A stretch of DNA of 64,000 nucleotides from NCBI RefSeq assembly GCF_014852685.1, contig NZ_JACZDF010000008.1, positions 114,930-178,929 of the forward strand, written 5' to 3'. Of this stretch, positions 16,673 through 31,073 are shown in pieces. Position 1 is the stretch's first letter. The number at the start of each line of letters is the position of its first letter. The notes beneath the pieces are model-generated. The model was not told where the DNA came from, did not search any database, and saw only the letters and a program-made list of their open reading frames with translations. This stretch comes from Flavimobilis rhizosphaerae (GTDB taxonomy: Bacteria > Actinomycetota > Actinomycetes > Actinomycetales > Cellulomonadaceae). The position numbers and the translations under genes are program-made.

Positions 16673-17587
16673 CTACGAGCGTGTGCCGCGGAGCCTGTCG
16701 ATCGTCGTCGCGACAAGGCTGACGACATGGTCGGGACGGTCGCGGATGTCGGCGGGCGTGATGCTGAGCACCGTCCACCCGGCTGCGACGAGCCGGTTCC
16801 TGCGTGCGGAGTCCTTCTGGATGCTCCGCGCGTGGGTCGACTCACCGTCGACCTCGATCGCGAGCCTCACGTCGCCGAAAGCGATGTCGACGACCGCGAT
16901 GATCCGTCCAGCTGCATCGCGCACCCGCATGTTCGGAGACCAGCCGGTGATGCCGTGACGGCGCAAGAGCTCGTGCGCGTCGTGCTCCGCGGGGCTCCAC
17001 GCACCTCCGGCCGACTCACGTAGCAGCCGCCGGATCTGGCCGTTGCCGTGCATGCCAGGGTGCGTGACGAGCCGTTCGACGAGATCCGACCGGGTGAGGA
17101 TGCCGTGCGCGAACGCAAAGACCAGCAGGCGCCGTGCCTGTTCGAACGGCGCGAACGCGAGAGTGTCCACATAGGACCGAGTTCGGTGCGTCACGCGGAA
17201 CACGCCGTTGTCGCGCCACTCGTCGTCGCCCAGCGGGATGACGCGCGGCTGAAGGCCGTGGAGTGGCCGGCGACCGGAACACATACGGGCGACATCGATC
17301 ATGTCGGGTCGGTCGAGTGGCGCGCCGTAATGGATCGCCGCGAGCGGACCCATGACGACGCCTCGTGGCCAGGTCAGCCGAGCTCCAGCAAGAAGCATCG
17401 GTACCGTCACCTGCGTCCCGGCCCGGCAGTACGCCTCACCGACGACGCGCACCCAGGCGCCGGACGTCGTCATCCGCGACGTCTGGTCGTGCGTGGCACC
17501 GGCAGCGCGCGAGTCTACCAGGGTGAAGACGCCGACCTGGCGTGCCGACGCCGGCAGCGGCACTCCGCGATCCGTGAGCATGGCCAT
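16673..17587 (-). CDS. DUF559 domain protein (Vsr-like nuclease fold), function unknown
   Basis: 304 residues. The C-terminal 110 residues (from about HGITGWSPNMRVRD) match the DUF559/Vsr-type restriction-endonuclease-like fold: VVDIAFGDVRLAIEVDGESTHA contains the D...E-x-D pattern and is followed by basic residues (KDSARRNRLVAAGW) and a final WTVLSITPADI strand. The N-terminal part (LPASARQVGVFTLVDSRAAG, RVVGEAYCRAG) resembles the AbiEi-like winged region found in many actinobacterial DUF559 proteins. These proteins are common, variable and often near mobile or repeated DNA; a DNA-processing role is suspected but unproven. It runs opposite to its neighbours and is bracketed, with nrdI, by the 61-bp repeats. 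Confidence 0.8.
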   Translation of the reverse strand: MAMLTDRGVPLPASARQVGVFTLVDSRAAGATHDQTSRMTTSGAWVRVVGEAYCRAGTQVTVPMLLAGARLTWPRGVVMGPLAAIHYGAPLDRPDMIDVARMCSGRRPLHGLQPRVIPLGDDEWRDNGVFRVTHRTRSYVDTLAFAPFEQARRLLVFAFAHGILTRSDLVERLVTHPGMHGNGQIRRLLRESAGGAWSPAEHDAHELLRRHGITGWSPNMRVRDAAGRIIAVVDIAFGDVRLAIEVDGESTHARSIQKDSARRNRLVAAGWTVLSITPADIRDRPDHVVSLVATTIDRLRGTRS

Positions 17588-17740
17588 GGACGGATGCTTG
17601 CACCAGTACGTCGGCGACAGGACACCACACGTTTGAGCTGTGGATCGACGTCGGCATGGCGAGCCCTGTGGTCATGGCGGCAGGACCTTCGTCCCTGCGC
17701 CGCGCGCCGCGATCGGGCGAGGGTGGGGGAGGAGGGCACG

Positions 17741-18160
17741 ATGATCGAGATCTACTACGCGTCGAGCGCGTCCGGCATGGTCAAACAGTTCGCGCAGCGG
17801 CTGGGCCGCGCCGCCCACGACCTTGGCGACCGGGAGGTCCGGCGATCCGTGCCCGACGGGCCCTGGGTGCTCGTCACGCCGTCGTACAAGACCGGCAACC
17901 CTGACAACGACACGATTCCTGAGCCCGTCCGCCGGTTCTTGCGCAACCCTGTGACGCGCCGGCGTCTCGTCGGGGTCATGGGCTCCGGCAACCGCAACTT
18001 CGGCGAGCACTACCAGGCGGCCGCGCGCACGATCGCGCGACTCTCAGGGCGTCCGGTGCTCTACGAGTTCGAGCTCCAGGGCACGCAGTGGGACGTCGAG
18101 GACGCGCGCGCGATCCTCGACGAGCTCGACGCGGCACTCGACGCAGCACACCGCGGCTGA
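17741..18160 (+). CDS. nrdI: NrdI-like flavodoxin (class Ib ribonucleotide reductase activator)
   Basis: 139 residues from ATG 17741, with a strong GGAGG site; the longer open frame upstream is antisense to the DUF559 gene. NrdI is an FMN protein that supplies oxidant for the dimanganese-tyrosyl radical cofactor of NrdF. MIEIYYASSASG (FMN phosphate loop), VLVTPSYKTGNPDN, VMGSGNRNFGEHY and LYEFELQGTQWDVE are family motifs. The usual S-G-N-T of the phosphate loop reads SGMVKQF. nrdH, nrdE and nrdF are absent nearby, so it is a stand-alone copy, lying between the two 61-bp repeat clusters. Confidence 0.85.
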   Translation: MIEIYYASSASGMVKQFAQRLGRAAHDLGDREVRRSVPDGPWVLVTPSYKTGNPDNDTIPEPVRRFLRNPVTRRRLVGVMGSGNRNFGEHYQAAARTIARLSGRPVLYEFELQGTQWDVEDARAILDELDAALDAAHRG

Positions 18161-18183
18161 CGACCGCGGGCCGCGACGCGTCC

Positions 18184-18494
18184 CTGCATCGCGCAGAAGG
18201 AGGGGCGCGAGATGGCTCTCTGTGCAGATGCTGCCGCTGGGCCCGAGGATGAGCAGCGAGCCGGGGCGCGGGCGGGTTCTTTGCGCGGATGCCGCTGGCG
18301 CGCCCGAGGATGAACAGCGAACTGGGGCGCGGGGCAGTTACTTGCACAGATGCTGCCGCGAGGGCCGAGGATGAGCAAAGAATCGGGCCGCGGGCGGGCT
18401 CTTAGCACGGATGCAGCTCGTTCGCCCGAGGATGAGCAAAGAACCGGCGCCGACGACAGCTCGTTGCACAGATGCGGCCGGGCCGGCCCAGCAC
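18184..18494. repeat. 61-bp-period tandem repeat, cluster B (5 units)
   Basis: Units open with GAGGATGAGC or a close variant at 18245, 18306, 18367 and 18428, exactly 61 bp apart, with a degenerate unit from 18184. Each unit has GAGCAAAGAACCGG-like and GGTTCTTTGCnCGGATG-like words that can pair. It is the same family as cluster A at 16351-16594. The array ends shortly before the pyr leader. Nothing constant alternates with variable spacers, so it is not a CRISPR array. Confidence 0.85.
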
Positions 18495-18617
18495 GGTCGA
18501 CGCCCGTCGCCACCTCGAGCCTGCCGAGCCGAGACTCTCCGTGCACGCGCAGCACACGTGGCGCACGCCACACCTTCCGCTCCGTGGACGAACCTCCGCG
18601 CGGGCACAGCCCGGGCG

Positions 18618-18623
18618 TAGAGT
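18618..18623 (+). promoter_or_regulatory. candidate -10 box (TAGAGT) of the pyr operon
   Basis: TAGAGT stands about 60 nt before the pyrR ATG, giving a short leader that contains the PyrR-binding RNA motif. No convincing -35 box is seen. Confidence 0.4.
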
Positions 18624-18642
18624 CGGCCACCGACAGGCTTTC

Positions 18643-20278
<1,636 letters not shown>

Positions 20279-20282
<4 letters not shown>

Positions 20283-21628
20283 CCGCCCAGAACCGACCCG
20301 TCCTCCTCACGGCGGCGCGCATCCTCGGTGGCGAGCCCCAGGACGTCCTCCTCGCGGACGGCGTCATCGCCAAGGTGGCGCCAGCCGGGTCGCTCGAGGT
20401 GCCCGAGGGTGCGCTCGTCATCGACGCGACCGACAAGGTCCTCCTGCCCGGGCTCGTCGACCTCCACACGCACCTGCGCGAGCCGGGCCGCGAGGACGCG
20501 GAGACGGTCCTCACCGGCACCCGCGCTGCTGCCCTCGGCGGCTTCACGGCCGTGCACGCCATGGCAAACACGACGCCCGTCGCGGACACCGCGGGCGTCG
20601 TCGAGCAGGTGTGGCGCCTCGGCAACGACGCAGGCTGGGTCGACGTCTTCCCGGTCGGCGCCGTCTCCGTCGGCCTCGCGGGGGAGCAGCTCGCCGAGCT
20701 CGGCGCCATGGCGTCCTCGGCCGCCCGCGTCCGCGTCTTCTCCGACGACGGCAAGTGCGTCCACGACCCCGTGCTCATGCGCCGCGCCCTCGAGTACGTC
20801 AAAGCGTTCGACGGCGTCATCGCACAGCACTCTCAGGAGCCGCGGCTCACCGACGGCTCGCAGATGCACGAGGGCGTCGTCTCCGCCGAGATCGGCCTGC
20901 GCGGCTGGCCTGCGGTCGCCGAGGAGGCGATCATCGCGCGCGACGTCCTGCTCGCCGAGCACGTCGGTTCACGCCTCCACGTCTGCCACCTCTCGACGGC
21001 TGGCTCGGTCGAGATCGTCCGCTGGGCGAAGTCCCGCGGCCTGCCCGTCACTGCCGAGGTCACGCCGCACCACCTCGTCCTCACCGACGAGCTCGCGCGC
21101 GGCTACGACCCAGTCTTCAAGGTCAACCCGCCGCTGCGCACCGCCGAGGACGTCGAGGCGGTCCGCGCGGGCCTCGCGGACGGCACGATCGACATCGTCG
21201 CGACCGACCACGCCCCGCACCCGGTCGAGGACAAGGACTGCGAGTGGGACGCCGCGGCGTTCGGCATGACCGGCCTCGAGACGGCCCTTGCGGTCGTCCA
21301 GGAAACGATGGTCGAGACGGGCCGTCTCACCTGGGAGGACGTCGCGCGGGTCCTCTCGACCAACCCCGCGCGCATCGGCCGCGTCGACGACCGGCACGGC
21401 CGGCCCGTCGCCGAGGGCGAGCCCGCGAACCTCACGCTCGTCGACCCGACGGTGCGCCGCACGGTCGACCCCGCGCTCCAGGGCACGATGAGCCGCAACT
21501 CGCCGTTCGCGGGCCGTGAGCTGCCGGGCCAGGTCGTCGCGACGTTCCTCCGCGGCCGCCCCACGGTCCTCGACGGCGAGGCGCTCGCCCCCGCCGGCGA
21601 ACCCGCCCCGCAGGGGACGATCGCCTGA
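20279..21628 (+). CDS. pyrC: dihydroorotase (class I)
   Basis: 449 residues from ATG 20279, which overlaps the pyrB stop. The metal site HTHLREPG ([16 protein letters not shown]) is near residue 60, with further histidines in HSQEPRL and [12 protein letters not shown], and Asp in ATDHAPHP. It closes N-carbamoyl-aspartate to dihydroorotate in the amidohydrolase fold. Its length fits the class I enzymes that pair with PyrB. The TGA overlaps the ATG of the membrane gene. Confidence 0.96.
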
Positions 21629-22167
21629 TGGGCGTCCCGCACGAGGTGACGATCACGGTCCTCGCCGTGCTCGCCGTCGCGACGCTCGTCGGCATGGCCG
21701 TCGGCTGGCGCCGACGCTCCGCACGCACGGCGCTCGAGATCGGCGCGCTGCCCGTCGCACCCGCCGAGCGCGGTACGCCCCTCACCGACGCGATCGCCGC
21801 GAGCTACGTCGCGACGACGTTCCACGAGCAGTGGCTCGAACGTGTCGCCGCCCACGGTCTCGGCGTCCGCGGTCGCGCGACGGTGACGGTCCACGAGCAC
21901 GCGCTCGTCGTCGAGCGCGTCGGCGCGCCGGACCTCGTCCTTCCCGCGAACACCCTGCGCCGCGTCGCCCGGTCCTCGGGCATGGTCGGCAAGTTCGTCG
22001 CCGACGCGTCGATCGTCGTCATCACCTGGGCCTCGAGCGGCCCGGACGGGCACGAGGTCCTCCTCGACACGGGGCTGCGCCCCGACCACTCCACCGAGCG
22101 CGACGTCCTCGACGAGGCCGTCCGCTCGATCCTCAGCACAGCCCCCGCACCGAAGGAGCAGCAGTGA
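21628..22167 (+). CDS. conserved membrane protein of the pyrimidine operon (Rv1382-like)
   Basis: 179 residues with a single N-terminal transmembrane helix ([20 protein letters not shown]) followed by an Arg-rich junction and a soluble domain of alternating strands ([40 protein letters not shown]). This resembles a PH-like domain. A gene of this type sits between pyrC and carA in mycobacteria (Rv1382) and many other actinobacteria. The function is unknown; stop/start overlaps on both sides make it a true operon member, and it might link pyrimidine synthesis to the membrane. Confidence 0.8.
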   Translation: MGVPHEVTITVLAVLAVATLVGMAVGWRRRSARTALEIGALPVAPAERGTPLTDAIAASYVATTFHEQWLERVAAHGLGVRGRATVTVHEHALVVERVGAPDLVLPANTLRRVARSSGMVGKFVADASIVVITWASSGPDGHEVLLDTGLRPDHSTERDVLDEAVRSILSTAPAPKEQQ

Positions 22168-23417
22168 ACCAGCCCCTCGACCTCGTGCCTCTCGACGACG
22201 ATGCCGCCGTGCTCGTCCTCGAGGACGGCCGCGCCTTCGCAGGGCGTGCCTTCGGCGCGGTCGGCACGACGCTCGGCGAGATCGTCTTCAACACCGGCAT
22301 GTCCGGCTACCAGGAGACGCTCACCGACCCGTCGTACCACCGCCAGATCGTCGTCATGACAGCGCCGCACATCGGCAACACCGGCGTCAACAGCGAGGAC
22401 CCCGAGTCCGTGCGCATCTGGGTCGCGGGCTTCGTCGTGCGCGACGCGGCGCGTCGCGCCTCGAACTGGCGCTCGGAGGGCGACCTCTCGGACGACCTCG
22501 CGGCCCAGGGCGTCGTCGGCATCTCCGACATCGACACGCGGGCGCTCACGCGGCACCTGCGCGAGCGCGGCGTCATGCGCGGCGGCATCTTCTCGGGCGC
22601 GTCGCTGCGCGTCGACGGCCACCCGCGCCGCATCGGCTCGCTCGTCGAGGAGATCCTCGCAAGCCCGCAGATGGCGGGTTCCGACCTCGCGACCGAGGTG
22701 TCGACGGACACGGCTTACACGATCGAGCCCGCGGGACGCTTTGAGGGCCAGGATCCCGTCGCGACGGTCGTCGCCCTCGACCTCGGTATCAAGTCGATGA
22801 CGCCCGCGCGCCTCGCCGAGCGTGGCGTCCGCGTGCACATCGTGCCCGCCACGACGACGTTCGACGAGCTCATGGCGTACTCACCGGACGGCGTGTTCTT
22901 CTCGAACGGCCCAGGCGACCCGTCGACGGCCACCGGCCCGATCGCGCTCCTGCGCGAGGTGCTCGACGCGAAGGTGCCGTACTTCGGCATCTGCTTCGGC
23001 AACCAGCTGCTCGGCCGTGCGCTCGGCTTCGGCACGTACAAGCTCGGCTACGGCCACCGCGGCATCAACCAGCCGGTCATGGACCTCGCGACCCGCAAGG
23101 TCGAGATCACGAGCCACAACCACGGCTTCGCTGTCGACGCGCCCATCGGCGAGACGTCGACGGCCCCGCACGCGGACGGCCGCTACGGCCGTGTCGTCGT
23201 GAGCCACGTGGGTCTCAACGACAACGTCGTCGAGGGCCTCGAGTGCCTCGACATCCCGGCGTTCTCGGTGCAGTACCACCCGGAGGCCGCGGCCGGCCCG
23301 CACGACGCCTCCTACCTCTTCGACCGCTTCATCGACCTCATGACCTCGGGTGCGAAGTCCGCCGCCGGCCTCTCGGCCGCGACGTCCGCCACGCCCGCCG
23401 CCAGCAAGGAGAACTGA
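22164..23417 (+). CDS. carA: carbamoyl-phosphate synthase small (glutaminase) subunit
   Basis: 417 residues from GTG 22164, which overlaps the previous stop. The C-terminal class I glutamine amidotransferase domain has [10 protein letters not shown], the nucleophile Cys277 in [14 protein letters not shown], and the His-Glu pair in [14 protein letters not shown]. The N-terminal CPSase domain shows [20 protein letters not shown]. It hydrolyses glutamine and channels ammonia to CarB. carB follows after 3 nt. A short Ala-rich C-terminal tail is the only extra sequence. Confidence 0.96.
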   Translation: MNQPLDLVPLDDDAAVLVLEDGRAFAGRAFGAVGTTLGEIVFNTGMSGYQETLTDPSYHRQIVVMTAPHIGNTGVNSEDPESVRIWVAGFVVRDAARRASNWRSEGDLSDDLAAQGVVGISDIDTRALTRHLRERGVMRGGIFSGASLRVDGHPRRIGSLVEEILASPQMAGSDLATEVSTDTAYTIEPAGRFEGQDPVATVVALDLGIKSMTPARLAERGVRVHIVPATTTFDELMAYSPDGVFFSNGPGDPSTATGPIALLREVLDAKVPYFGICFGNQLLGRALGFGTYKLGYGHRGINQPVMDLATRKVEITSHNHGFAVDAPIGETSTAPHADGRYGRVVVSHVGLNDNVVEGLECLDIPAFSVQYHPEAAAGPHDASYLFDRFIDLMTSGAKSAAGLSAATSATPAASKEN

Positions 23418-23420
23418 CCC

Positions 23421-26761
<3,341 letters not shown>

Positions 26762-26765
<4 letters not shown>

Positions 26766-27622
26766 GCGTCGTGCCCTTCGGCGCACGCCTTGCGGCAGCC
26801 ATGGACGCGCACGGTCCGCTGTGCGTCGGCATCGACCCCCACGCCTCGCTCCTCGAGGCGTGGGGGCTGCCCGACAGCCCCGCAGGTCTGCGTGAGTTCT
26901 CCTCGCGCGTCCTCGAGGCCGTCGGCGGGCGCGTCGCCGCGGTGAAGCCGCAGGCGGCGTTCTTCGAGCGCCACGGGTCCGGGGGGCTCGCGGTGCTCGA
27001 GGAGGTCGTCGCAGCGGCCCGCGAGACGGGCACGCTGTCGATCGTCGACGCGAAGCGCGGCGACATCGGCTCGACCATGGGCGCGTACGCCGAGGCGTTC
27101 CTCCGCGACGGCTCGCCGCTCGCGGGCGACGCGCTCACCGTGTCACCGTTCCTCGGTTTCGGCTCGCTCGCGCCAGCGGTCGAGCTCGCGACGGCGACGG
27201 GCCGCGGCCTCTTCGTCCTGTGCCTCACGTCGAACCCGGAGGGTGCGTCCGTGCAGCACGCACGGCGTGGCGCGGGGGCGGGCACGACGACGGTCGCGGC
27301 GTCGATCGCCGCGTCGGCCGGCGAGCTCAACGCGGGGGCCGAGCCGTTCGGGTCGGTCGGCCTCGTCGTCGGCGCGACCATCGGCGCGGCCGCCCAGGGC
27401 ACCGGCACGGACCTCGTCGGCGTCAACGGTCCGCTGCTCGCCCCGGGCGTCGGCGCGCAGGGTGCTGGGCCCGACGAGCTGCGCGCCGTCTTCGGCGACG
27501 CCCGCCGGACGGTCCTCGCGTCCTCGTCGCGCGGGGTTCTTCGCGCAGGTCCGGACCTCGGCGCGCTCCGGGCTGCCGCGCTCAAGGCTGCGGGGGAGGC
27601 TGCCCGCGCTCTGCGCGGCTGA
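26762..27622 (+). CDS. pyrF: orotidine 5'-phosphate decarboxylase (long actinobacterial type)
   Basis: 286 residues from GTG 26762 (GTGA overlap with carB). [15 protein letters not shown] opens the barrel, [15 protein letters not shown] is the family-2 signature, and [15 protein letters not shown] (96-110) holds the catalytic Asp-Lys-Asp set with Lys98. It decarboxylates OMP to UMP, the last step of the pathway. pyrD and pyrE are not in the window. It is the last gene of the operon and is followed by a terminator. Confidence 0.95.
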
Positions 27623-27644
27623 ACCACCCCGTTCTCACCCTTCT

Positions 27645-27683
27645 CCGGGAGGGGCGCCAGCCCGCCGCTGGAGCCCCTCCCGG
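27645..27683 (+). terminator. terminator of the pyr operon
   Basis: An 11-bp outer stem (27645-27655 with 27673-27683) plus an inner CCAG/CTGG pairing form a long hairpin 22 nt after the pyrF stop. Confidence 0.8.
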
Positions 27684-27717
27684 GCCCTCTCGCAGGCGCC
27701 ATCACCTCCGGCTCTGC

Positions 27718-27746
27718 TTGCCGACCAGCGAAGATGTGCCTAGGTT
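27718..27746 (+). promoter_or_regulatory. promoter of mihF
   Basis: TTGCCG at 27718-27723, a 17-nt spacer and TAGGTT at 27741-27746 form a good housekeeping promoter. The leader to GTG 27783 would be about 30 nt. Confidence 0.65.
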
Positions 27747-27782
27747 CACAACTACCAGCCCACCGCGAGGAAGGTGATGAAC

Positions 27783-28094
27783 GTGGCACTCCCACCGTTG
27801 ACCCCGGAGCAGCGGGCCGCTGCTCTCGAGAAGGCAGCAGAGGCACGACGCGTGCGCGCCGAGATCAAGAACAGGTTGAAGTACTCTCAGGGTTCACTCT
27901 CCTCCGTCATCGAGGCGGGCAGGACGGATGACGTCATCGGCAAGATGAAGGTCACCGCGCTGCTCGAGTCGCTGCCGGGGGTCGGCAAGGTCAAGGCGCA
28001 GGCGATCATGGACGAGGTCGGGATCGCACAGTCGCGCCGTGTCCGTGGCCTCGGCCCGCACCAGGCACAGGCCCTCATCGAGAGGTTCGGCTGA
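27783..28094 (+). CDS. mihF: integration host factor, actinobacterial type (mIHF/sIHF)
   Basis: 103 residues from GTG 27783, with GAGGAAGG 8 nt upstream; the in-frame ATG 27777 is too close to that site. [20 protein letters not shown] is the conserved N-terminus. The helix-two-turn-helix core [20 protein letters not shown] with [14 protein letters not shown] is the DNA-binding part. It is a nucleoid-associated DNA-bending protein, unrelated to the HU-type IHF of proteobacteria. gmk follows in overlapping frame, the standard order mihF-gmk-rpoZ-coaBC-metK. Confidence 0.93.
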   Translation: MALPPLTPEQRAAALEKAAEARRVRAEIKNRLKYSQGSLSSVIEAGRTDDVIGKMKVTALLESLPGVGKVKAQAIMDEVGIAQSRRVRGLGPHQAQALIERFG

Positions 28095-28722
28095 CATCTC
28101 CGCTCCCACAACGCCCCGCGACCGCGATCCTGCACGTCTCACGGTCCTCGCAGGGCCTACTGCGGTCGGCAAGGGCACAGTCTCCGCCGACCTCCGTGCG
28201 CGTTATCCCGAGGTGTGGCTGTCCGTGTCGGCGACGACACGGGCGCCACGCCCGGGGGAGGTCGACGGGGTGCACTACCTGTTCCTCACGACCGAGGAGT
28301 TCGAGCGGCGACTTGCCGCGGGCGAGTTCCTCGAGACCGCTGTCGTCCACGGCCAGAACCGCTATGGAACGTTGCGCGGTCCGGTCGACGAGCGTCTTGC
28401 GGCGGGGGAGCCCGTCCTTCTCGAGATCGACCTCCAGGGTGCACGTCAGGTGCGGGAGTCCATGCCGGACGCGCGCTTCGTGTTCCTCGCGCCGCCGAGC
28501 TGGGACGAGCTCGAGCGGCGGCTCGTGGGACGCGGGACCGAGGGACCTGAGGAGCGCGAGCGTCGGCTCGCGACGGCACGCGTCGAGATGGCCGCGGAGG
28601 CAGAGTTCGACCACGTCATCGTCAACGATGTCGTCACGCGAGCGACCGACGAGCTCGTGAGCGTCATCGGCCTTGCACCGCGCCCAGCGAACCCGGTCGC
28701 GGAAGGTGCGCCGCTGCGCTGA
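28039..28722 (+). CDS. gmk: guanylate kinase
   Basis: Phosphorylates GMP to GDP. The P-loop GPTAVGKGT lies at 39-47 of this 227-residue reading. [18 protein letters not shown] is the GMP site, and [25 protein letters not shown] (split) the lid and Walker B region. The start is uncertain: the earliest canonical codons are GTG 28039 and GTG 28045, both overlapping the mihF end by about 50 nt, and no ATG/GTG/TTG occurs before the P-loop after the mihF stop. An in-frame ATC at 28096, with AGAGG 10 nt upstream, could be a rare start. The function is certain; the N-terminus is not. Confidence 0.93.
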   Translation: MSVASARTRHRPSSRGSADISAPTTPRDRDPARLTVLAGPTAVGKGTVSADLRARYPEVWLSVSATTRAPRPGEVDGVHYLFLTTEEFERRLAAGEFLETAVVHGQNRYGTLRGPVDERLAAGEPVLLEIDLQGARQVRESMPDARFVFLAPPSWDELERRLVGRGTEGPEERERRLATARVEMAAEAEFDHVIVNDVVTRATDELVSVIGLAPRPANPVAEGAPLR

Positions 28723-28728
28723 TAGGAT
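28723..28728 (+). promoter_or_regulatory. -10 box (TAGGAT) of rpoZ
   Basis: TAGGAT begins directly after the gmk stop codon. The leader to TTG 28793 would be about 58 nt. It suggests rpoZ can be transcribed independently of mihF-gmk. Confidence 0.45.
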
Positions 28729-28792
28729 GACCCTTCGGCTCGTGCGCTCCGCGCCGGGCCTCCACCACCGATCACACGTTGCGGAGATCATC

Positions 28793-29065
28793 TTGTCCGG
28801 AACCGTTGCCCAGCCCATGGGCATCACCGACCCGCCCATCGACGACCTGCTCGAGCACGCCAGCTCGAAGTACGCGCTCGTCGTCTACTCCGCGAAGCGG
28901 GCCCGCCAGATCAACGCGTACTACTCGCAGCTTTCCGAGGGTCTCCTCGAGCACGTCGGACCCCTGGTCGAGACGCGCGTCCAGGAGAAGCCCCTCTCGA
29001 TCGCGATGCGCGAGATCAACCAGAGCCTCCTCGAGCTCACCGAGAACGAGGACGCCGGGGCCTGA
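28793..29065 (+). CDS. rpoZ: RNA polymerase omega subunit
   Basis: 90 residues from TTG 28793, with GGAGA 5 nt upstream; an ATG at 28817-28820 would trim the conserved N-terminus and has no ribosome site. [20 protein letters not shown] and [17 protein letters not shown], then [17 protein letters not shown], are the typical actinobacterial omega sequences. Omega wraps the beta-prime C-terminus and helps core assembly. coaBC follows 35 nt downstream. Confidence 0.94.
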   Translation: MSGTVAQPMGITDPPIDDLLEHASSKYALVVYSAKRARQINAYYSQLSEGLLEHVGPLVETRVQEKPLSIAMREINQSLLELTENEDAGA

Positions 29066-29100
29066 CGCCCCAGCTCGACCACTTCCACGGAGGACGTGCG

Positions 29101-30294
29101 GTGCGGATCATCCTCGGCGTCGGGGGCGGCATCGCCGCCTACAAGAGCGCGCTCCTGCTGCGCCTCCTCACGGAGGCGGGCCACTCGGTGCGGGTGATCC
29201 CCACCGCGGCGAGCCTCGAGTTCGTCGGGCGCGCGACGTGGGAGGCCCTCTCGGGCGAGAAGGCCACGCACGAGATCTTCGACGACGTCGACGAGGTCGC
29301 CCACGTCCGGCTCGGACGTGAGGCCGACCTCGTCGTCGTCTCTCCGGCGACCGCCGACCTCCTCGCCCGGGCGGCCTCCGGCCGCGCGGACGACCTCCTC
29401 ACGACGACGCTCCTCACCGCGACGTGCCCCGTGCTGCTCGCCCCGGCGATGCACACCGAGATGTGGCACCACCCCGCGACCCGAGCGAACGTCGCCCTGC
29501 TCCGCGAACGCGGCGTCACCGTCCTCGACCCGGCCGTCGGCCGGCTCACGGGCGCCGACTCGGGCCCAGGCCGCCTGCCCGAGCCCGACGTCATCGCAGC
29601 GGCGGCGCTCGCCCTCGTCCGCCCGCAGGACCTTGCCGGCCTCGAGGTCGTCGTGAGCGCGGGCGGCACGATCGAACCGATCGACCCCGTGCGGTTCCTC
29701 GGCAACAGCTCGACCGGTCGCCAGGGCATCGAGCTCGCCCGTGCCGCCCACGAGCGCGGCGCGCGCGTCCGTCTCGTCGCCGCGTCGATCGACGTCGACG
29801 TTCCCGCGGGCATCGAGGTGACCCGGGTCAGCAGCGCCCGTGACATGCACGCGGCGATGGACACGGCCGCGCGCACCGCCGACGTCGTCGTCATGGCCGC
29901 CGCCGTCGCCGACTTCCGGCCCAAGAACGTCGTGCGCGACAAGATCAAGAAGACCGACGGCGGCGAACCGCCCGTGGTGCGGCTCGTCGAGAACCCCGAC
30001 ATCCTCGCGGACCTCGCGCACCAGCGTCGCCGCCCCGGGCAGACCATCGTCGGCTTCGCCGCCGAGACGGGCGACGCCGAGGGCACCGTGCTCGACCACG
30101 CGCGCGCCAAGGCGCGGCGCAAGGGCGCCGACCTCCTCGTCGCGAACGACGTCTCCGGAGGGCGCACGTTCGGCTCGTCCGACAACTCCGTGACGATCCT
30201 CGACCGCGACGGCAGCACCGTGGCGTCGGCCGACGGCTCGAAGGCCGCGGTCGCCCACGCAGTCTGGGACGCGGTGCTCCGCGCGCGTGCTTGA
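29101..30294 (+). CDS. coaBC: bifunctional phosphopantothenoylcysteine decarboxylase / phosphopantothenate-cysteine ligase
   Basis: 397 residues, two enzymes of CoA synthesis in one chain. The N-terminal flavoprotein half (CoaC) begins IILGVGGGIAAYKSALLLRL and has PAMHTEMW, where many relatives have PAMNxxMW. The C-terminal half (CoaB) starts near residue 182 with VVVSAGGTIEPIDPVRFLGN and continues SSTGRQGIELA and AAAVADFRPKN. GTG start behind GGAGGA. The product is 4'-phosphopantetheine, which the next gene product attaches (from CoA) to carrier proteins. Confidence 0.95.
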   Translation: MRIILGVGGGIAAYKSALLLRLLTEAGHSVRVIPTAASLEFVGRATWEALSGEKATHEIFDDVDEVAHVRLGREADLVVVSPATADLLARAASGRADDLLTTTLLTATCPVLLAPAMHTEMWHHPATRANVALLRERGVTVLDPAVGRLTGADSGPGRLPEPDVIAAAALALVRPQDLAGLEVVVSAGGTIEPIDPVRFLGNSSTGRQGIELARAAHERGARVRLVAASIDVDVPAGIEVTRVSSARDMHAAMDTAARTADVVVMAAAVADFRPKNVVRDKIKKTDGGEPPVVRLVENPDILADLAHQRRRPGQTIVGFAAETGDAEGTVLDHARAKARRKGADLLVANDVSGGRTFGSSDNSVTILDRDGSTVASADGSKAAVAHAVWDAVLRARA

Positions 30295-30304
30295 GCCTGC
30301 CGCG

Positions 30305-31069
30305 ATGGCACACGTCCACCCGCTCCTCGTCGTCGCCCCGAGCACCGAGGTCCTCGACGTCCTCGGTCACCTTCCCCTGAGCGTCGACGAGGAGGCCCGG
30401 GCAGCACGCATGGTCCGGGCCGAGGACGCCGTCGACTTCCGCGCTGCCCATCTCCTCGCCCGACGGGCTCTCGCGCTCGCCACGGGCACCGAGGACGGCG
30501 AGCTCGTCCCCGCGCAGTCGTGCGCGGGCTGCGGCGGGCCGCACGGACGCCCGCACGTCGCCGGGCACCCGGACGTCCACGTCGCCTGGGCGCACACCCG
30601 CGGGGCCGTCGCCGTCGTCGTCGCGGGCGTGCCGTGCGGGGTCGACGTCGAACGCACGGGCGGACGGCCCGTCCCGCCGCGCGTCGTCGACCGCACGCTC
30701 ACGGCCGACGAGGCCGCGCTCGTGCGATCCTCGTCACGTCCGCAGCTCGCGTTCCTCGAGGCGTGGGGCATCAAGGAGTCGCTCGTCAAGGCCGGGCAGG
30801 GCGATCTCGCGACGCAGCACCGCCGGACCGTCGTCGGACCCGACGGCCTCCGGTCACCCGGGGAGTCCGACCGCACGACCGCGCGGATCCGGGTGAGGAC
30901 GAGCCCTGTGCGGGCGCTCGACGCGCTCGTGCGCGTCGACCACGACCCGGGCGTCACCACGGTCGCGCTCCTCGTCGGGAGCGACGTCGAGCCGCAGCGT
31001 GTCGACCTGACCACAGGCGTCTCCGCGACGTCTCACGTCACGACCTTCGAGCGGCCGCCCCGTCCCTGA
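30305..31069 (+). CDS. 4'-phosphopantetheinyl transferase family protein
   Basis: 254 residues from ATG 30305; GTG 30287 overlapping the coaBC stop is an alternative. The Sfp-type motifs are GVDVERTGG (Mg-binding Asp and Glu) and FLEAWGIKESLVKAGQGDL (the W-x-x-K-E-S/A-x-x-K motif). RAAHLLARRALALATG and CGGPHGRPHV match the N-terminal half. It transfers phosphopantetheine from CoA to acyl or peptidyl carrier proteins. It sits right after coaBC, so CoA supply and use are neighbours. The target carrier protein is not in this window. Confidence 0.88.
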   Translation: MAHVHPLLVVAPSTEVLDVLGHLPLSVDEEARAARMVRAEDAVDFRAAHLLARRALALATGTEDGELVPAQSCAGCGGPHGRPHVAGHPDVHVAWAHTRGAVAVVVAGVPCGVDVERTGGRPVPPRVVDRTLTADEAALVRSSSRPQLAFLEAWGIKESLVKAGQGDLATQHRRTVVGPDGLRSPGESDRTTARIRVRTSPVRALDALVRVDHDPGVTTVALLVGSDVEPQRVDLTTGVSATSHVTTFERPPRP

Positions 31070-31073
31070 CGTC

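Noticed and set aside
18184..18494. Possible CRISPR array at the 61-bp repeats
   Set aside because: There is no constant repeat alternating with unique spacers; the similarity extends over the whole unit, units are diverged and no cas gene is near.
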